Positions 22,287 through 34,286 of a stretch of 64,000 nucleotides of DNA are shown here, piece by piece. The position numbers and the translations under genes were made by a program. Source of the DNA: Gongronella butleri (taxonomy: Eukaryota; Mucoromycota; Mucoromycetes; Mucorales; Cunninghamellaceae); contig JAIWZP010000031.1 in the NCBI GenBank assembly GCA_025201375.1, forward strand, positions 1-64,000, in the 5' to 3' direction. The notes beneath the pieces were generated by a model. The model saw only the letters and a list, made by a program, of their open reading frames with translations, did no database searches and was not told the DNA's origin. The stretch's first letter is position 1, and each line of letters opens with the position of its first letter.

Positions 22287-24518
22287 ACTTTTATTAATTA
22301 ATTAATAAATCGCTAAGAAAAATGACCAGGCCTCCTGGCGTGATCTTGCAATGCTTGAAGAGGGCCTCATACGCTCATAGAGACACGAAACAAATGAGCG
22401 GAGCACAAACGCGTAAAAAAAAGAAAGGCCTAAGCATGTTTTGTGCATGATCTGGCCAGTGTTTTTCTTTTACTTTTGGTTTCAAGCGACCAAATGACAT
22501 GTACGTAAGTGATTTTCAGATATCATAAATATTTATGGGCAGAAAGCATCTTGAAATCATCTTTGCGCCTTTGCGACCTCCATTCCGCACGCGCATAATG
22601 GACAGCAAAAGAGCGGGATCCAAAATGACACGCGTCGTCGGCAGGCATTGGGTTTCATTTGGCGCTCGCGTGGCTCTTCCAAGAACAATGTGGAGTGTAC
22701 CGTAGTTGCTCAAGGTCACTGGGTTTGCAATGAGTGCATCCAAAGTAGTTTCGCCTGGTAAAGACAAAAAAAGACAATAAAAATGCGAATTTGGGCTTTT
22801 CTCCAGGACAAGTTAATCCAATGACACGAAGCTTATCGGATCTTTTGAGTCTCGCAACACCAAGCGCTGTTCATTAAAAAGTTGGAGATCAAGTACGCGG
22901 TTGTCGAGAAATCGTCTTTTAGCTTTATTGACTGTTTTATTAGTCGTTTGCCAATGAAAGCATATCCTACAAAAGGCATTTTTATTTTTGAATTTGCAAT
23001 TCCAAGCGCTCTCGTTCCAATGAGCCCACCCTTGGGCCGCTGCGTCAGCTGGATGACGAGCAATGACGATTTTCGAAAACCAAGGATTTTCCAAGGGGTA
23101 CAGTCGACACCCGGAAAATGGTGAAATTTTTTTGTCAGATCTCCACGCCATTTGCACTACCATGTGAAGGCACCATATTTACCGGCAAAAATGCAATAAA
23201 AAACGGAGGTGCATTGGCAGGCCCGGGCGTAAATAACGTTTGGGGCTTGATTTTCGACACAAGGCCAGATCCACGAAAAGTGCTTGTATATTGGAGAAAC
23301 ACACATCATCAGAAAGAGAATGGCTCGCTGCGTATGGAGGCATTGATGACCAGTGAAAAAAGTGACGCTTTTGGCATTTTTGACGCGCTTTTAAATTCAT
23401 AATGATTTTTGACGCGTGATAAACCGCGTCAGACTTTGAACGACACGCGTCTGTTCCTTATCAAACCCATGCACTTGGCATCTCTCTTGTAAATGGACGC
23501 GCTAGCGCGGCTCTTTGGACGCGTTTTTCCTATGCAATTCGCTTTTGAAATTGAATCCTAAATCACTCATTGCTCGACAACGGCCAGATGGATCGGGCTC
23601 GTATTCATTGTTTTGTAGGTTTCTTCGTGCAATATATACTTTGTGCAAGGTTGACTTAATTCTGGGAACCCAGATTTTCATTTTTTGTTTTGAGAGCTGG
23701 TCGTGACTAAAATTTAATTTGCGTTTTGGCGCGCTAATGACTTTTATGTAAAAGCTGCAAATTGCATCACAGGCAGTTTGTTGTGCGCTATTACACGTCT
23801 GAGTGGATTTCAGGGTCCAACATTGCATGGTTAGCGAATCAATGTTGATTTTGTCGTTAAAATCAAGGACTTTTAATACATTTTCTTACGAGCTTGTCCC
23901 AATAGTTCCAAATTTAACCTAGTGGATGGTGGATCCACAGCCTTGATGCTTCCAAGGTTTGAAGATGATCGGATCATCCAGCCAGCTATCATATCTTTAA
24001 AATAAGATTGCGTTTAGCAGTTTTTATAGCCCCACGCGAGATCTCTTGAACTGATGTACGAAAAATGTGTTGGGGATGAATTGTACGTCCGTTAGTCGCG
24101 TGTCGTGCAACAAAAATTGAAGTTCGGGAAGACAGCTGCCGAGAAAACTGCGATTTGGATCTTTTTACACGCGATCGTGCCTTTTATTCGCCCGGAACCG
24201 GATTCTTGATTGCTGATTTGTTTCATGAGATGGGAATGGATATTCTTTTACATATCGTATTTGAATCTGGTTAGGTCAAATCGTGGAAATTGGGAAATAC
24301 GTAGAAAGGCATTGCGACACGCGAATATTGGTTTGGCAGACATGATACTGTACGTACTTGCTCCTTGCATCAAAATAAGACACATCATAGGACCCATCAC
24401 CACTCGCGATGAGTAGCGGAGGGCCACAGGGCCGTAGCCTCTCGCCTGGAAACTAGTTTGACTTGCATTTTATAATACGTAAAACATAGGGTGTTGCAGC
24501 CAAAAAAAACAAAAAAAT
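22287..24518. other. Intergenic region with no supported gene
   Basis: AT-rich stretch between the GNAT gene and phospholipase D. Two partly open minus-strand stretches (22516-22767 and 22813-23163) and one plus-strand stretch (23118-23402) have no recognisable domain and no credible splice joins. TTGACGCG words cluster at 23360-23525. The sequence could be decayed genic or repeat DNA. Confidence 0.5.
24406..24450. repeat. Short dispersed repeat (GAGTAGCGGAGGGC family), copy 1
   Basis: The block around GATGAGTAGCGGAGGGCC, followed by a short CCG-AG-CTC motif, is matched at 39958-40002 (GGTGAGTAGCGGAGGGCA, then AGCCGAAGGCTCG). The shared part is about 40 bp. It lies just downstream of the phospholipase D stop codon. 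Nothing coding is evident. Confidence 0.5.
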
Positions 24519-27500
24519 CTAAGTGAAAATGACCATGGGTGTCACGGTCTCGCGGATATAGGAGCCAAGCATGTTCTCATCCTTGAGGTACTCGGTGGGG
24601 AATTGCACAATGTGGCCCTGCACATTGCCGAGGCGCTGGAGGATGTCCTTTTCGGACAAGGATGTGTCTGCGACGTGGCCGTGAGGGACGGGCGGCAGGA
24701 ATTGGCGGTGCTGCTCGAATGTGTGCACGGTATCATCTGGCACGCAGCGGAAGAGGTCGCGATAAATGAGCGTGTTGCTCTGTGCCGTCTGGTTCCAGAG
24801 AACTTGGGAAAAATAATCAGAAACGGGGTCCATGACTTGGCGATCGGCTGCAACTGCCTTGACGCGCGCGCGCAAATCATCGCTGCTAGCATTGGACTCA
24901 GGGGAGTGGCTCGTAGGCTTGGGTGACGACGAGGCATCGTCAATGTCAAGCACTTGATGTGGTAAAATGCGCTCAAAATTGGCCATGTCATCGTCCGTCA
25001 CCGTTTTAGAACGGCCACGACCGCGTACAGGCTGCGGCGTGTGCAGTTTGGGCATCTCATTCCCAGAATGCGTGGGCTGTTGCTCTTGGGGCGTGTCCAG
25101 GTCGGGTGTGGTGGTCGCTGTTTGATTGACCGCCTGGCTCGCTTCCAACAGCGTGTCCCAATCGCTAAAGTCTAACAAGCCAAGATGCTCCTTCATCAGG
25201 TGTAGTCGCATCGTCAATGCCAGCTTGGATGCATTATACTAAAAAAAGACGCGTCAGTGGCGGATTTTTTTTTTTTTTTAAAAAAAAAGGCTTACAGGCT
25301 TGCCATTCATGACGGAAGGCACCAGATCCGTGTCCTCAATGAGCATGGCGATCTCCGAGTCGCGATTGCCCAACTGCGAGCGGTCGTTGATATTGGCTAG
25401 CGCATGAAAAGCGTGAGACTTGCGTTTCGAAGTGTCATTTAGCCTTTTTTTTTTTTTTTTTTACCTGATCCAATGAGCACGAAGCGGTCATCGACGATCA
25501 TGAGCTTGTCGTGAATGTAAATGAGCTCGCTGACATAGTATTCTCGGTCGTCGCGATCCTCATGGAGAGGATTCGTTGTAGAGGCAGTCTCATTTGAGGG
25601 AGGCGAGCCCACGGAGCCGTTGATGGTACCATTGGACATGCTGGAGTTGTCGAGAACAGCACCGCTATCAGTGGAGAGGTCATTGGACTTGGCAGTGGCC
25701 GAATCCCGCGCCGTGCGCCGCTTGTTCTTGGCCCAATTTCGAAGCGAATACCAGCCAATGTAGTCCGACGCATTGATCCCGGCTTCATTCAGCTTTTCAA
25801 TGATGGAATTGCCACCGCGAGAGATGGACACGTACTGGAAATGCATGACGGTTCTAAAAAAAAAGAGTGAAAAGAAGTTCAATCGCAAAAAAAAAAAAGA
25901 ATGAAAAAAAAAAGCTTGTACCTTGCGGCAGACGCGTCGCTAGACGCCAGATCGCCCTCAAACGCGGGGATCAATGGCATCATGATGTAGATTTTGAACT
26001 TTTCCTTTTTGCGGTGCGCCTTTTTGATGCGTTCGACAATGGCTTGACCAATCTTGTTACGCAAAATCTTGTCATAGCCAGTGGCAGCAACTTTTACATA
26101 ATGTGTGAGAGAAGAAGACTTTTTTTTTCGCTGGTTTAATATGCTTACCAAAGAATTGGTTCTCAATGTAGATGTAGTGCTTGGCCTTGCTGATACACTC
26201 CATGTATGCATTGTAAATGGAATGCTGAAAACAAAAAATTGATGCGTGAGGCATAAAAAAATAAAAAAAATGGGGGCGGCACGCGGCTGATCTTACCTCG
26301 CGGACAATGCCAGACGACCATTCGGCAGAGCTGCGCAGCAATTGAGTGCGACACGTGCCCTTAAAGTGCGACTCATCGCGCGCCGCTACAAATTCACCCT
26401 TTGGCATTAAAAATGGCATAGTCGAACGATGCATGCCTTTGCTAGCTTTCAAAAAGTTCCATCGTTGAACAAAATGACGCGCAATGTCACGCGCGATGGG
26501 GCCAACCTGAAAAGCAGAAAGTCAAAATGACGTTTATTTTTTGGTCTTTTTTCGCTCCATTTTATGACTTACCACGCCAATGCCAGCGTCGTGCCAAGGC
26601 ATGCGCGCCGTGACCGAGCGTTCCACCAAGGTTTGACCATAATTGACGACTAAAAAGCAATTGTCAGCATCCAAAATCGTAATTGATTGACTTTTTTTTT
26701 TTTTTTTTTTTTACCATTTTGGAAATCCTTGACGCGCGGATTGGAATAATCTTGGCCGGGAAAGATTTCGTGGTCTATACCTTCAGCAGGAGCATCAATC
26801 ACGTCATGGCTGTTGCTGTCGTAGCGTCTATAGCAGAAAATAGTAGTGATGAGCGACAAAATGCGTCATTTGGACGTGTCAAGTACCCCCAGCAGAGATC
26901 AAGACCACCAATAAAGGCCAGACGGTTGTCGACGACGACAATTTTCTTTGAAAAAAAAAAAGTCAGTGAGTCTGGATGCCAAGCGCTGCAGCGCGTGCTT
27001 TACCTCGTGATGTGACCAAAAGAGAACATTATTGTCGATGGATCGATGGTCAGGGTGGCGCTGGACTAGAACGCGTAAATGAATCAAGAAAAGTCATAAG
27101 TCCAGGCACAATTGCATAGATTGCGCCTCATACCAATGATGTTGGGATGAAGGTTTTGCAGCCAAAGCTTGGTATGGGCGGAATTGATGGTGAGAGCAAG
27201 CGACATTTCCTTGTAGACAACGACATAGATCATGACGCCTTCCTTGGCTTTGCGCTGCAGCAAACGGTCCAATCGAAATTCGCGATTCTTCTCGGGTGGG
27301 CGACGGAGATACTAGAAAAAAAGGGGGAAAATGCGAAGAAAACGCGTGTCAAAACGCGTACTCCTTCCCTTGTCAGCTGATTTTACCAGCTCCGGGGAGA
27401 GCCACCAGTCGCAAATGTAGATCTCAGTACGTGCCGACAAGATGGCTTCAGCCACGGCATTGTAGTATTCTAAAAAAAAAAAAAGCAAAAATCAGGATTT

Positions 27501-29505
27501 ATAGGGCACGCGACGCGTCTGAACGCGTCCTCGACGCGGCTTTCTGCCTTTTTTTTTTTTTTTTGTGCATGCGTTTCCTTACTTTCACCATCGACAAACC
27601 ATTTGACCTTGGCATGGTTGCGAATGGGAGCAAATGCGCCAAATCGATGATTTTTCACCCAAGGGCTCTCTTCTTGCACCTTTTTGATGCTCTGACGCCA
27701 CTCCTCGACCTGGCGCTTGCTGCCCTTGATTTCAATGCGGCGAAAGCGATTTTCCAGGACAATGTGGTGATGGTAGCGGTGGATAAAATCGTTCTTTTTC
27801 TTGTCCATGCGGAAATTCTTGTCAAAAAGCAGCACATCCGTCGGCGCTGTGGAGCCAATGTCCGAACAAAAGGCAATGTACCTACACGGGCACACGGATG
27901 AGATAAAATAAAATAAAAAACGAGGCGATTGGCACTTACGAATCACGCAAAATGACCCATTCCTTTTCCCAGAGATGCGGGCGGAAATGGCAAATGCGAG
28001 GCGTGACGAAATTGAAGCGATTCTCGAGGTAGCCTTCCTTGCCTTTCCAGCCCATGTCCTGCACAATGCTGACGGCCGATATTTCAAGGAATTCGCACAC
28101 ATCGTAGCTGACAGTCATATGGCAGCGCTTCAACAGCTTGCGCAAATACTTTGTAAGCTGCTGGCGGCGCTGCAGGGCTATCTCGCGGCGCTCCTTGCCG
28201 CCGTCAGTCTCGAGTGTGCCGCCGTCCTCGCCCCGGAGCGTCTCTTTTGCCGAATTGATCCATGATTGCAGCTGGTTTGGGAAATTGGGCGGGGCTGGCA
28301 CTGAATCGTGCAGGTTCGCCTTGATCTTGAGCAAGTAATGCAGCTGCACAAAGTCGGCAATTGTGCGATAAATCACCCATTTCACGTCGCCATATTGAAG
28401 CTCGACACGAAACACCCATTGATTGATGCCCTGGGTATCCAAACGGGAATCGGTGATGTCCACGTGCAAGAATTGAAGCAAGATGGGTGGCTGTAAAAGA
28501 AAAAAAAAGATGGAAAAGATGAATAAAAGAGGCGAGATGGACTTGTAGGACAAAAATAAATCAATCATTTACCGGTTTTCGTCCGTGCGCGTCTTTCGAC
28601 AGGGCAACAAAGACAGGTTCGAATGTGCCTTGGCAGAATGGGACAAGATTATTGGCCGGATCGACGTGTGTGGGGACGGCACGCGGTGTTGGCTTTTGGA
28701 AATTGGAGATGAGGCGGATTTTGTCCATTGTCTTTCCCCAATGCTTGCGTGCACGGTGGTCTGATTCTGCAAGTGTTGTGGCTGCGCCGTCGAGGCTGAT
28801 GGCAGCGGCTTCAGGTGGAATTGGCAATTCAACGTCGATGTTGCTTACATCGGGCGAGAATGGATGGACAAAGAAATTGGACGCAGGTGACGTGACAGCG
28901 GGCGAGAATTGCGGGCTGATGGCGGTTGAACGGGATGGTTTTTGCTGGTTTTCGTCCTGGTCATCGGAATGCTGTTCCAATTCGCTGACCGCCGGCAGCG
29001 TGGCCTCCTCGTCATCGGCCATTGTCGACACAGGCACCTGGCCATAACGATTTTCCACCAAATTCATCTCAATGTCGCCCAAATGCAACGACGACGCGTC
29101 CGAGGTACTGCCGCGTCGCGACTTGCTTCCGCGCCTTGATTTGCTCCCCATAAAACGATCATTGGCGCCGGCTTCGTCATCGTTCTTGTTGCCAGTCAGC
29201 TTTTTCATCACTTTGTTCCATTGTGCCTTGGCATCAAATGATGTGTTGGAAATCCCTCGATTCACAGGCGGGCGCAGGCCGTCGTCAGCACTGCTGGACG
29301 CCACCTCAGTAGGTGCAACGAGCTCGTCGATCGAGCTGCTCGTGCGTCGAGGAAAGCGACGAGTAAAGCGTCGGTGGTATGGTTGCTCTGCCTGCTCTTG
29401 CTGTTCCTGTTGCAATGCTTCTTCCTGCTCCTGCTGCTGCTCCTGCTGCTGGCGCGCAAAACGCTTGCTATAAAAGTCGGCCGCCTCACCTATGGGGTTC
29501 GCCAT
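24519..29505 (-). CDS. SPO14: Phospholipase D1 (PX-PH-PLD), Spo14-like
   Basis: Hydrolyses phosphatidylcholine to phosphatidic acid and choline at membranes. Fifteen exons give 1339 codons: 29505-28573, 28490-27940, 27881-27583, 27469-27387, 27311-27134, 27065-27004, 26945-26887, 26827-26715, 26649-26573, 26506-26297, 26224-26149, 26090-25922, 25853-25465, 25396-25296, 25238-24519. Order: a Gln/Glu-rich disordered N terminus (1-311), a PX domain (about 320-470), a PH-like region (about 480-600) and two HKD half-sites. HKD1 is H701-x-K703-x4-D708 in [11 protein letters not shown], split by intron 6 between E702 and K703. HKD2 is H1051-x-K1053-x4-D1058 in [17 protein letters not shown] and the GSANINDRS blocks are also present. 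A Ser/Asn/Thr-rich insert lies between IGWYSLRNW and the second HKD. The C terminus MVIFT resembles the conserved hydrophobic end of PLD1 enzymes. Confidence 0.96.
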
Positions 29506-29689
29506 GAGTAGTGTGAAACAAAACGAAAAAAAGAAAGAACAAAAAATCGGCAAAACGGTCAATGAAAAAAAATAAAAAGCACGCTTTCTTTGATCCCAGC
29601 GGGCGGGTCAAGTTGCCAAGAATGGCAAAGGCCAGCATGATTTGCTCTCACACCAACAATGAAAATGATAAAAAAAAAAAAGGGCTATT

Positions 29690-29756
29690 TTATTGCTGCC
29701 ACCAATGTGTGGGTGAAACAGAGGGCTGAGAAGCATGAGTAAGGAAGGGATTGGTG

Positions 29757-29787
<31 letters not shown>

Positions 29788-30639
29788 GCATATACTCATG
29801 AGAAATTTGTAAAAAAGGATTGAGCGATGGTTGTTGTTTGAAAGGATTGGGCATCGCGTCTTCCACCACTTGGCCAGCAGGGGGCTCGGACGTGTCAGCC
29901 GTCGATGTTGACGACGTCGGTGCAACCACGGCAACTTCTGGCGAGACCTTTCAAGCAAAAATGGATACAAATTTAGCATCGTCCCACCTTCAATTCCCCC
30001 CACCTTTTTTTCTTTGTTTACCTGTGTGCTTGCTTCAAATGACCTTTTTTCCCATTTTTGTCGAATAAAATGTTCCATGGCCCTAAAAAAAAATAGAAAC
30101 AAAAATGTTGGTGCGCGTGTGAGCAAACACGCGCGTCAATCGCACGCTCTAAATCCATTTCTTCTTCTTTTTTCTTCTTTTTTCTCGTACATTTCGTCGT
30201 CCACATTGATGGGTAAAGGATGCTGATCTGGGTGAGGGTTGATCCGGCCATTGACCTGCTCATTGCCTCCGCTGTGCTCCATTGCCTAATTGTGAAACAT
30301 TGAGATTCGTCTGCTTTTGGCTTGGCTCGCCCAAATGTACCTGAAGCTGATCAGACGTCCATGCGTCCATACTCAGCGATTTCACTTTGGAGATGTGTGT
30401 GCCCATTTTTCGATGCAGACTCGCGCACCGCATGCAAAGCAGCACCCCAAGCGAGTATGACGCCCACCGAGGGTCTACACACAAAAAAAGAAAAAAACAG
30501 GCAGTGAGCAAGCCAGCAGCCCGCAACGGACGGCAATTGTACTTTTTGCACAGCAGTCAGCGCACTGAGAGTTGCCTGGTAGGCGAATAAGCTCGTTGAT
30601 CTTCCTCTCCTGCCGGATGGCACGCACCTTGTCGGTCAT
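29690..30639 (-). CDS. Small ArfGAP zinc-finger protein (Age2/SMAP-like)
   Basis: GTPase-activating protein for Arf at Golgi or endosomal membranes. Five exons (30639-30543, 30474-30341, 30285-30191, 30082-30022, 29947-29690) give 214 codons. The zinc finger is CX2CX16CX2C with C26, C29, C46 and C49, followed after four residues by the catalytic arginine R54 in LHRKMGTHISKVKSLSMDAW. The remaining ArfGAP elements are GNEQVNGRINPHP and MEHFIRQKWEKRSFE. The tail is Pro-rich; a run of nine prolines comes from a (GGT)n microsatellite on the plus strand at 29765-29788. NPF motifs occur twice (PNPFKQ, TNPFLT), which suggests EH-domain binding. The gene lies 184 bp upstream of phospholipase D on the same strand. 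Confidence 0.93.
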
Positions 30640-31916
30640 GGTCGAGAGTGGTGCGGGGACAAATACAAGAAATAGGGAAAAGGGGAGAAAGTGGAAGAAA
30701 CAGGTCATTGGCATCGAGATTTCAATGCCCGCAACGATCGACGGAAAGGTGCGTCACGCGTAAAAAAATGGATTTGATCCATTACACCCGTGCACACTGA
30801 CGTTTCAGCGCAGCGAAACAGCTAAAATCGCGAATTTATCTTGTTAAACTGTTGCAGCTTGCATGCATCTTATCCAGAGCAGCTAGATATGCACTCAAAA
30901 ACTTTGGCGAATGCATGTGACAAGCTGACCAGGCACTTGCAAGCCTCAATTGCCAGATTTGCATGCTTGACGTTGAGTAAAAGCTCATTTCCTAAATTTT
31001 GGCCTTTTTCTTATGTTTGAAATAGTGCTCAAATTGGCAGAATGAATGGAGACGATGAAGGGCTTGCACATGCCAAAGTCCATCCAAAACGACCAGGCAA
31101 AATGCCGAGTTTCAGTGGAAAACTGCCAAATTGTCGACTTTTTTTTTTGCAATTTACGCGCCCGTCGTGCTAACCAACCACCTTTAAGGTGATGGCAACG
31201 GGTTGAGATTGCAGGTGGATACAATGTAGCCGCTTGCAGTGGCGCGCAACAATGCTCCACTTGAAAAGAATTCAAAGATTTACACCTTTTTTTTTTTTTT
31301 TTTGCATGGAAATGCTCGGAACAACCGAGCCCATCGGCAGCATCCGATCACCCCAATGACTGACCTGGACCGTCGCGCAGTTTTTCCATTTAAAAAAAAA
31401 AATTGCTTGTCTGTCAACAGCCGGTGCTTGTGCATTTGGAAAAGGTACACTTTTTGCTTTTACTCCAAAAAACCTCGATCATGACGCGTGTTTAAACGTT
31501 GCAATTGATGTATTGCTCTTGATTTGTTGGTCCATAGGGAAATCAAAATAAATCAAAAGGCAAGCACATCGAGAAAATCGCGCCTTTTGTCAAAAATGCT
31601 CAATTTGCGCAAAAACGTCTCCAAATCGCCCACAAGACGCGCTTTTGAGCCGTATTGTTCTTGTCAGCGCCATGTAAAAGTAAAAAGACCCTTGACATAT
31701 TAATCGTTGCCATGGCGATCGAGACGAAAATGGAAACAAAAAGTGGTTTTTGCGTGTTTGCTGATGCTTGTGCAAGAGGTGCAGCAAAAATGTCGATTGC
31801 CCACGTGACACCGAGATTTTTGCATAAAGCCAGTGCCTGAAATTTCCCCGGAGAGTTCTTCCCCACACTCTTTTTCGTTCCTTTTTTTTTTTTTTTTTTT
31901 GTTCCCTCCGCCCGTT
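30640..31916. other. Intergenic region between ArfGAP and the racemase
   Basis: About 1.3 kb separating divergent genes. It holds short T-tracts (31140, 31287-31303) and no frame with a recognisable domain. It probably carries the two promoters, and the 50 bp before the racemase ATG are T-rich, as in other leaders here. No repeat shared with the rest of the window was noticed. Confidence 0.55.
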
Positions 31917-33514
31917 ATGCTTCCTTTGCAAGGCGTCACTGTATTTGAAATGGCCGGCCTGGCCCCGGCGCCCTTTGCTGGTATGATTCTGGCCGACTAT
32001 GGCGCGAATGTCGTGCGAGTTGACCGGCCAAATGGCAACTCGGCCGACCTTTTGACAAGGTAAAGCTCTAAAAAGCGAAATACAGGGGTATGAGGCCATT
32101 GACTGGTTAATTTTTTTTCTTCGTTTCGATAGGCGCAAGCGTTCAATTGCTTTGGATATGAAGAATCCCGAGTCAATTGCCCTGTTCAAGAAGCTGATCG
32201 CCAAGGTGGATATTGTGCTGGACCCATTCCGCCCTGGTGTCATGGAGAAACTCGGCATTGGCCCTGCCGACTTGCTCGCCATCAACCCACGACTCATCTT
32301 TGCGCGTCTCAGTGGATTTGGGCAAAAAGGCTCGCTTGCTGCGGGCCATGACATCAATTACCTGGCCATTTCAGGCGCTTTGGAGGTAAAACTTGCTCTT
32401 TTTATTTATTTAAACGCGTTCAACTCACTTTACTATGGTCCAGATGCTTGGTCGACAGGGCGAGGCACCTGCATTCCCAATGAATATTCTTGGTAAGCGC
32501 GTTTCATGCTAGCCGTGTCATCTCATTCTTCTTTTTTAGCCGATTTTGCTGGCGGCGGGTTGATGTGCGTGATGGGTGTACTCATGGCATTGGTTGAACG
32601 CGCCACATCTGGCAAGGGCCAAGTCATTGACGCCAATCTGGTAAGCAGAAATGGGGATTTGGGTGGGGATGCCGCGCGGCTAATGGGTTTTTGATGCAAA
32701 AACGCGCGTAATATCACATGTTTGCCTCGAGACTCGCCTCGTGTGAACAATTGATTCAGGGGCAGAAGTGATGGGCTAATCTTTTCTCCGCTTCATTTTT
32801 TTTTTAGACGTCCGGCACGGCATACTTGGCAACTTTTCCCATGCTGATGCGCGAAAACGGCCTTATTTGGAGCAATGAGCGTGGCAGCAACATGCTCGAC
32901 GGTGGTGCTCATTTCTATGAGGTGTACAAGACCAAGGACGATCTTTACATGGCAGTGTAAGTCATCAAGGACGAAAGCTTGATTATTGCCAATGGCAATT
33001 TTTCCGCATTTTTTCGCGTGGCTCACGCTTTTTTTTTTAAAGAGGCGCGATTGAGCCACAGTTTTACGCGGCCTTGCTACGTGGACTGGCATTGGACAAG
33101 GACGCGTCGCTGCCCGACCAGCTTGATCAGGAGCAGTGGCCTGCTATGAAAGAACGATTCCGCGCGATCTTTGCATCCAAGACGCAGCTCGAGTGGACAC
33201 GCGTCTTTGACGGTACAGACGCGTGCTGCACACCTGTCTTGAGCACGCAGCACGCAATTCCAGGCAGCGAGACCGAAGAAAAGCCGACAAGCAAGGATCA
33301 TTGGCCGCGCCGCGCCATTCTCCCTCAGCCTGCGCCTTCTCTGGATCGCACCCCCGCACACCGCGCTGACTATCAAGACAACGGCGCCAGCTTCCTCCAG
33401 GCCGGCGCGCATACCATTGACATCTTGGCAGAACACGGAATCTCTGGAAATGACATCTCAAATCTCATTCAAAAGGGCATTGTCCATGATGCACAGGCCT
33501 CCTCCAATCTCTAG
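31917..33514 (+). CDS. Alpha-methylacyl-CoA racemase (CaiB/BaiF CoA-transferase family)
   Basis: Interconverts (R)- and (S)-2-methylacyl-CoA so that branched fatty acids can enter beta-oxidation. Six exons (31917-32059, 32133-32385, 32444-32492, 32540-32640, 32808-32956, 33043-33514) give 388 codons, near the family's 360-390. The N-terminal block [20 protein letters not shown] is typical. The residues matching the known catalytic set are present: H120 in [12 protein letters not shown]150 in ADFAGGG, and E236 in VGAIEPQFY, with the same spacing as in the mycobacterial enzyme. The C terminus SNL is only a weak match to a peroxisomal PTS1 signal, so mitochondrial or cytosolic location is equally possible. 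Confidence 0.95.
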
Positions 33515-34286
33515 AATAAAATACTCAGGGTCCGATGGACCAAAGCTGTGATTTTATTAGAAAAAAAAATACGTGCAATAATCCCAGACGCATGAAAATC
33601 GTGCATTTGATGGATTTTTGCAGAAATTCCAAAGAATTGGTGTACCTGGAACAGTGCGTAAAGCGCGGTTGTCCACAGTGGTATTGCCAATTGGAATCGC
33701 TTGGTCTTGATGACAATTTTTGCTTGGAAAGAGCGAGCAGCAAGCCTGCGCGTCGTCAGGCCAATGCGATACGCGTTGCAGAAAATCATGTCTACGCTGA
33801 GATTGGGAAGCCACCGGCATCGCGTGCTCAATTGGGCTCCCCGCGCATCAATACCTCTTTTACTGTAAAAAAAAAAAATACGACCCAAATCATTTTTATT
33901 AGTAGAACGATATAAAGTGGGTAAAATATACATTGAGTAAAAGCGAAAAAGGAAAGATAGGGGGTGGCATTGCATCCTGCTGCGAAAAGTGAAAAAAAAA
34001 TAAGACAAGAGCGGCGACCAAAGAGCAATAGTGAGTAAAAAATAGGCCAAGGAGCAGATGGGAGAGAGAAAGGGAAAACAAAGAAGGGGGCGAGGGGGCA
34101 GAAGGAGGAGCAATCCTTGGTTCAGGGCATCAAGAAAAAAAAGTAAGGAATCATGAAGAATTGGGGGTGAACGTGAAGAAAAGAGGAGTCAAGAAACAAA
34201 GGCGTCAGCAAATCGCGTGTGTTTTTGAAGCGATGGGGACGCGCACGCGCGTCTCAAATTGGAGGCAGCGGGTTTACAAGAATTGT
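33515..34286. other. Convergent 3' flanks of the racemase and the EF-hand gene
   Basis: About 770 bp between two stop codons on opposite strands. A plus-strand frame from 33535 to 33915 is open for 126 codons but ends in a homopolymer Lys run and shows no known motif. The right part is A/G-rich. AATAAA-like words near 33516 (AATAAAAT) could serve the racemase mRNA. Confidence 0.5.

Noticed and set aside
31917..33514. Reading the CaiB/BaiF protein as a formyl-CoA transferase
   Set aside because: [15 protein letters not shown] and VGAIEPQFY, with catalytic His/Asp/Glu spacing, match the racemase branch better.
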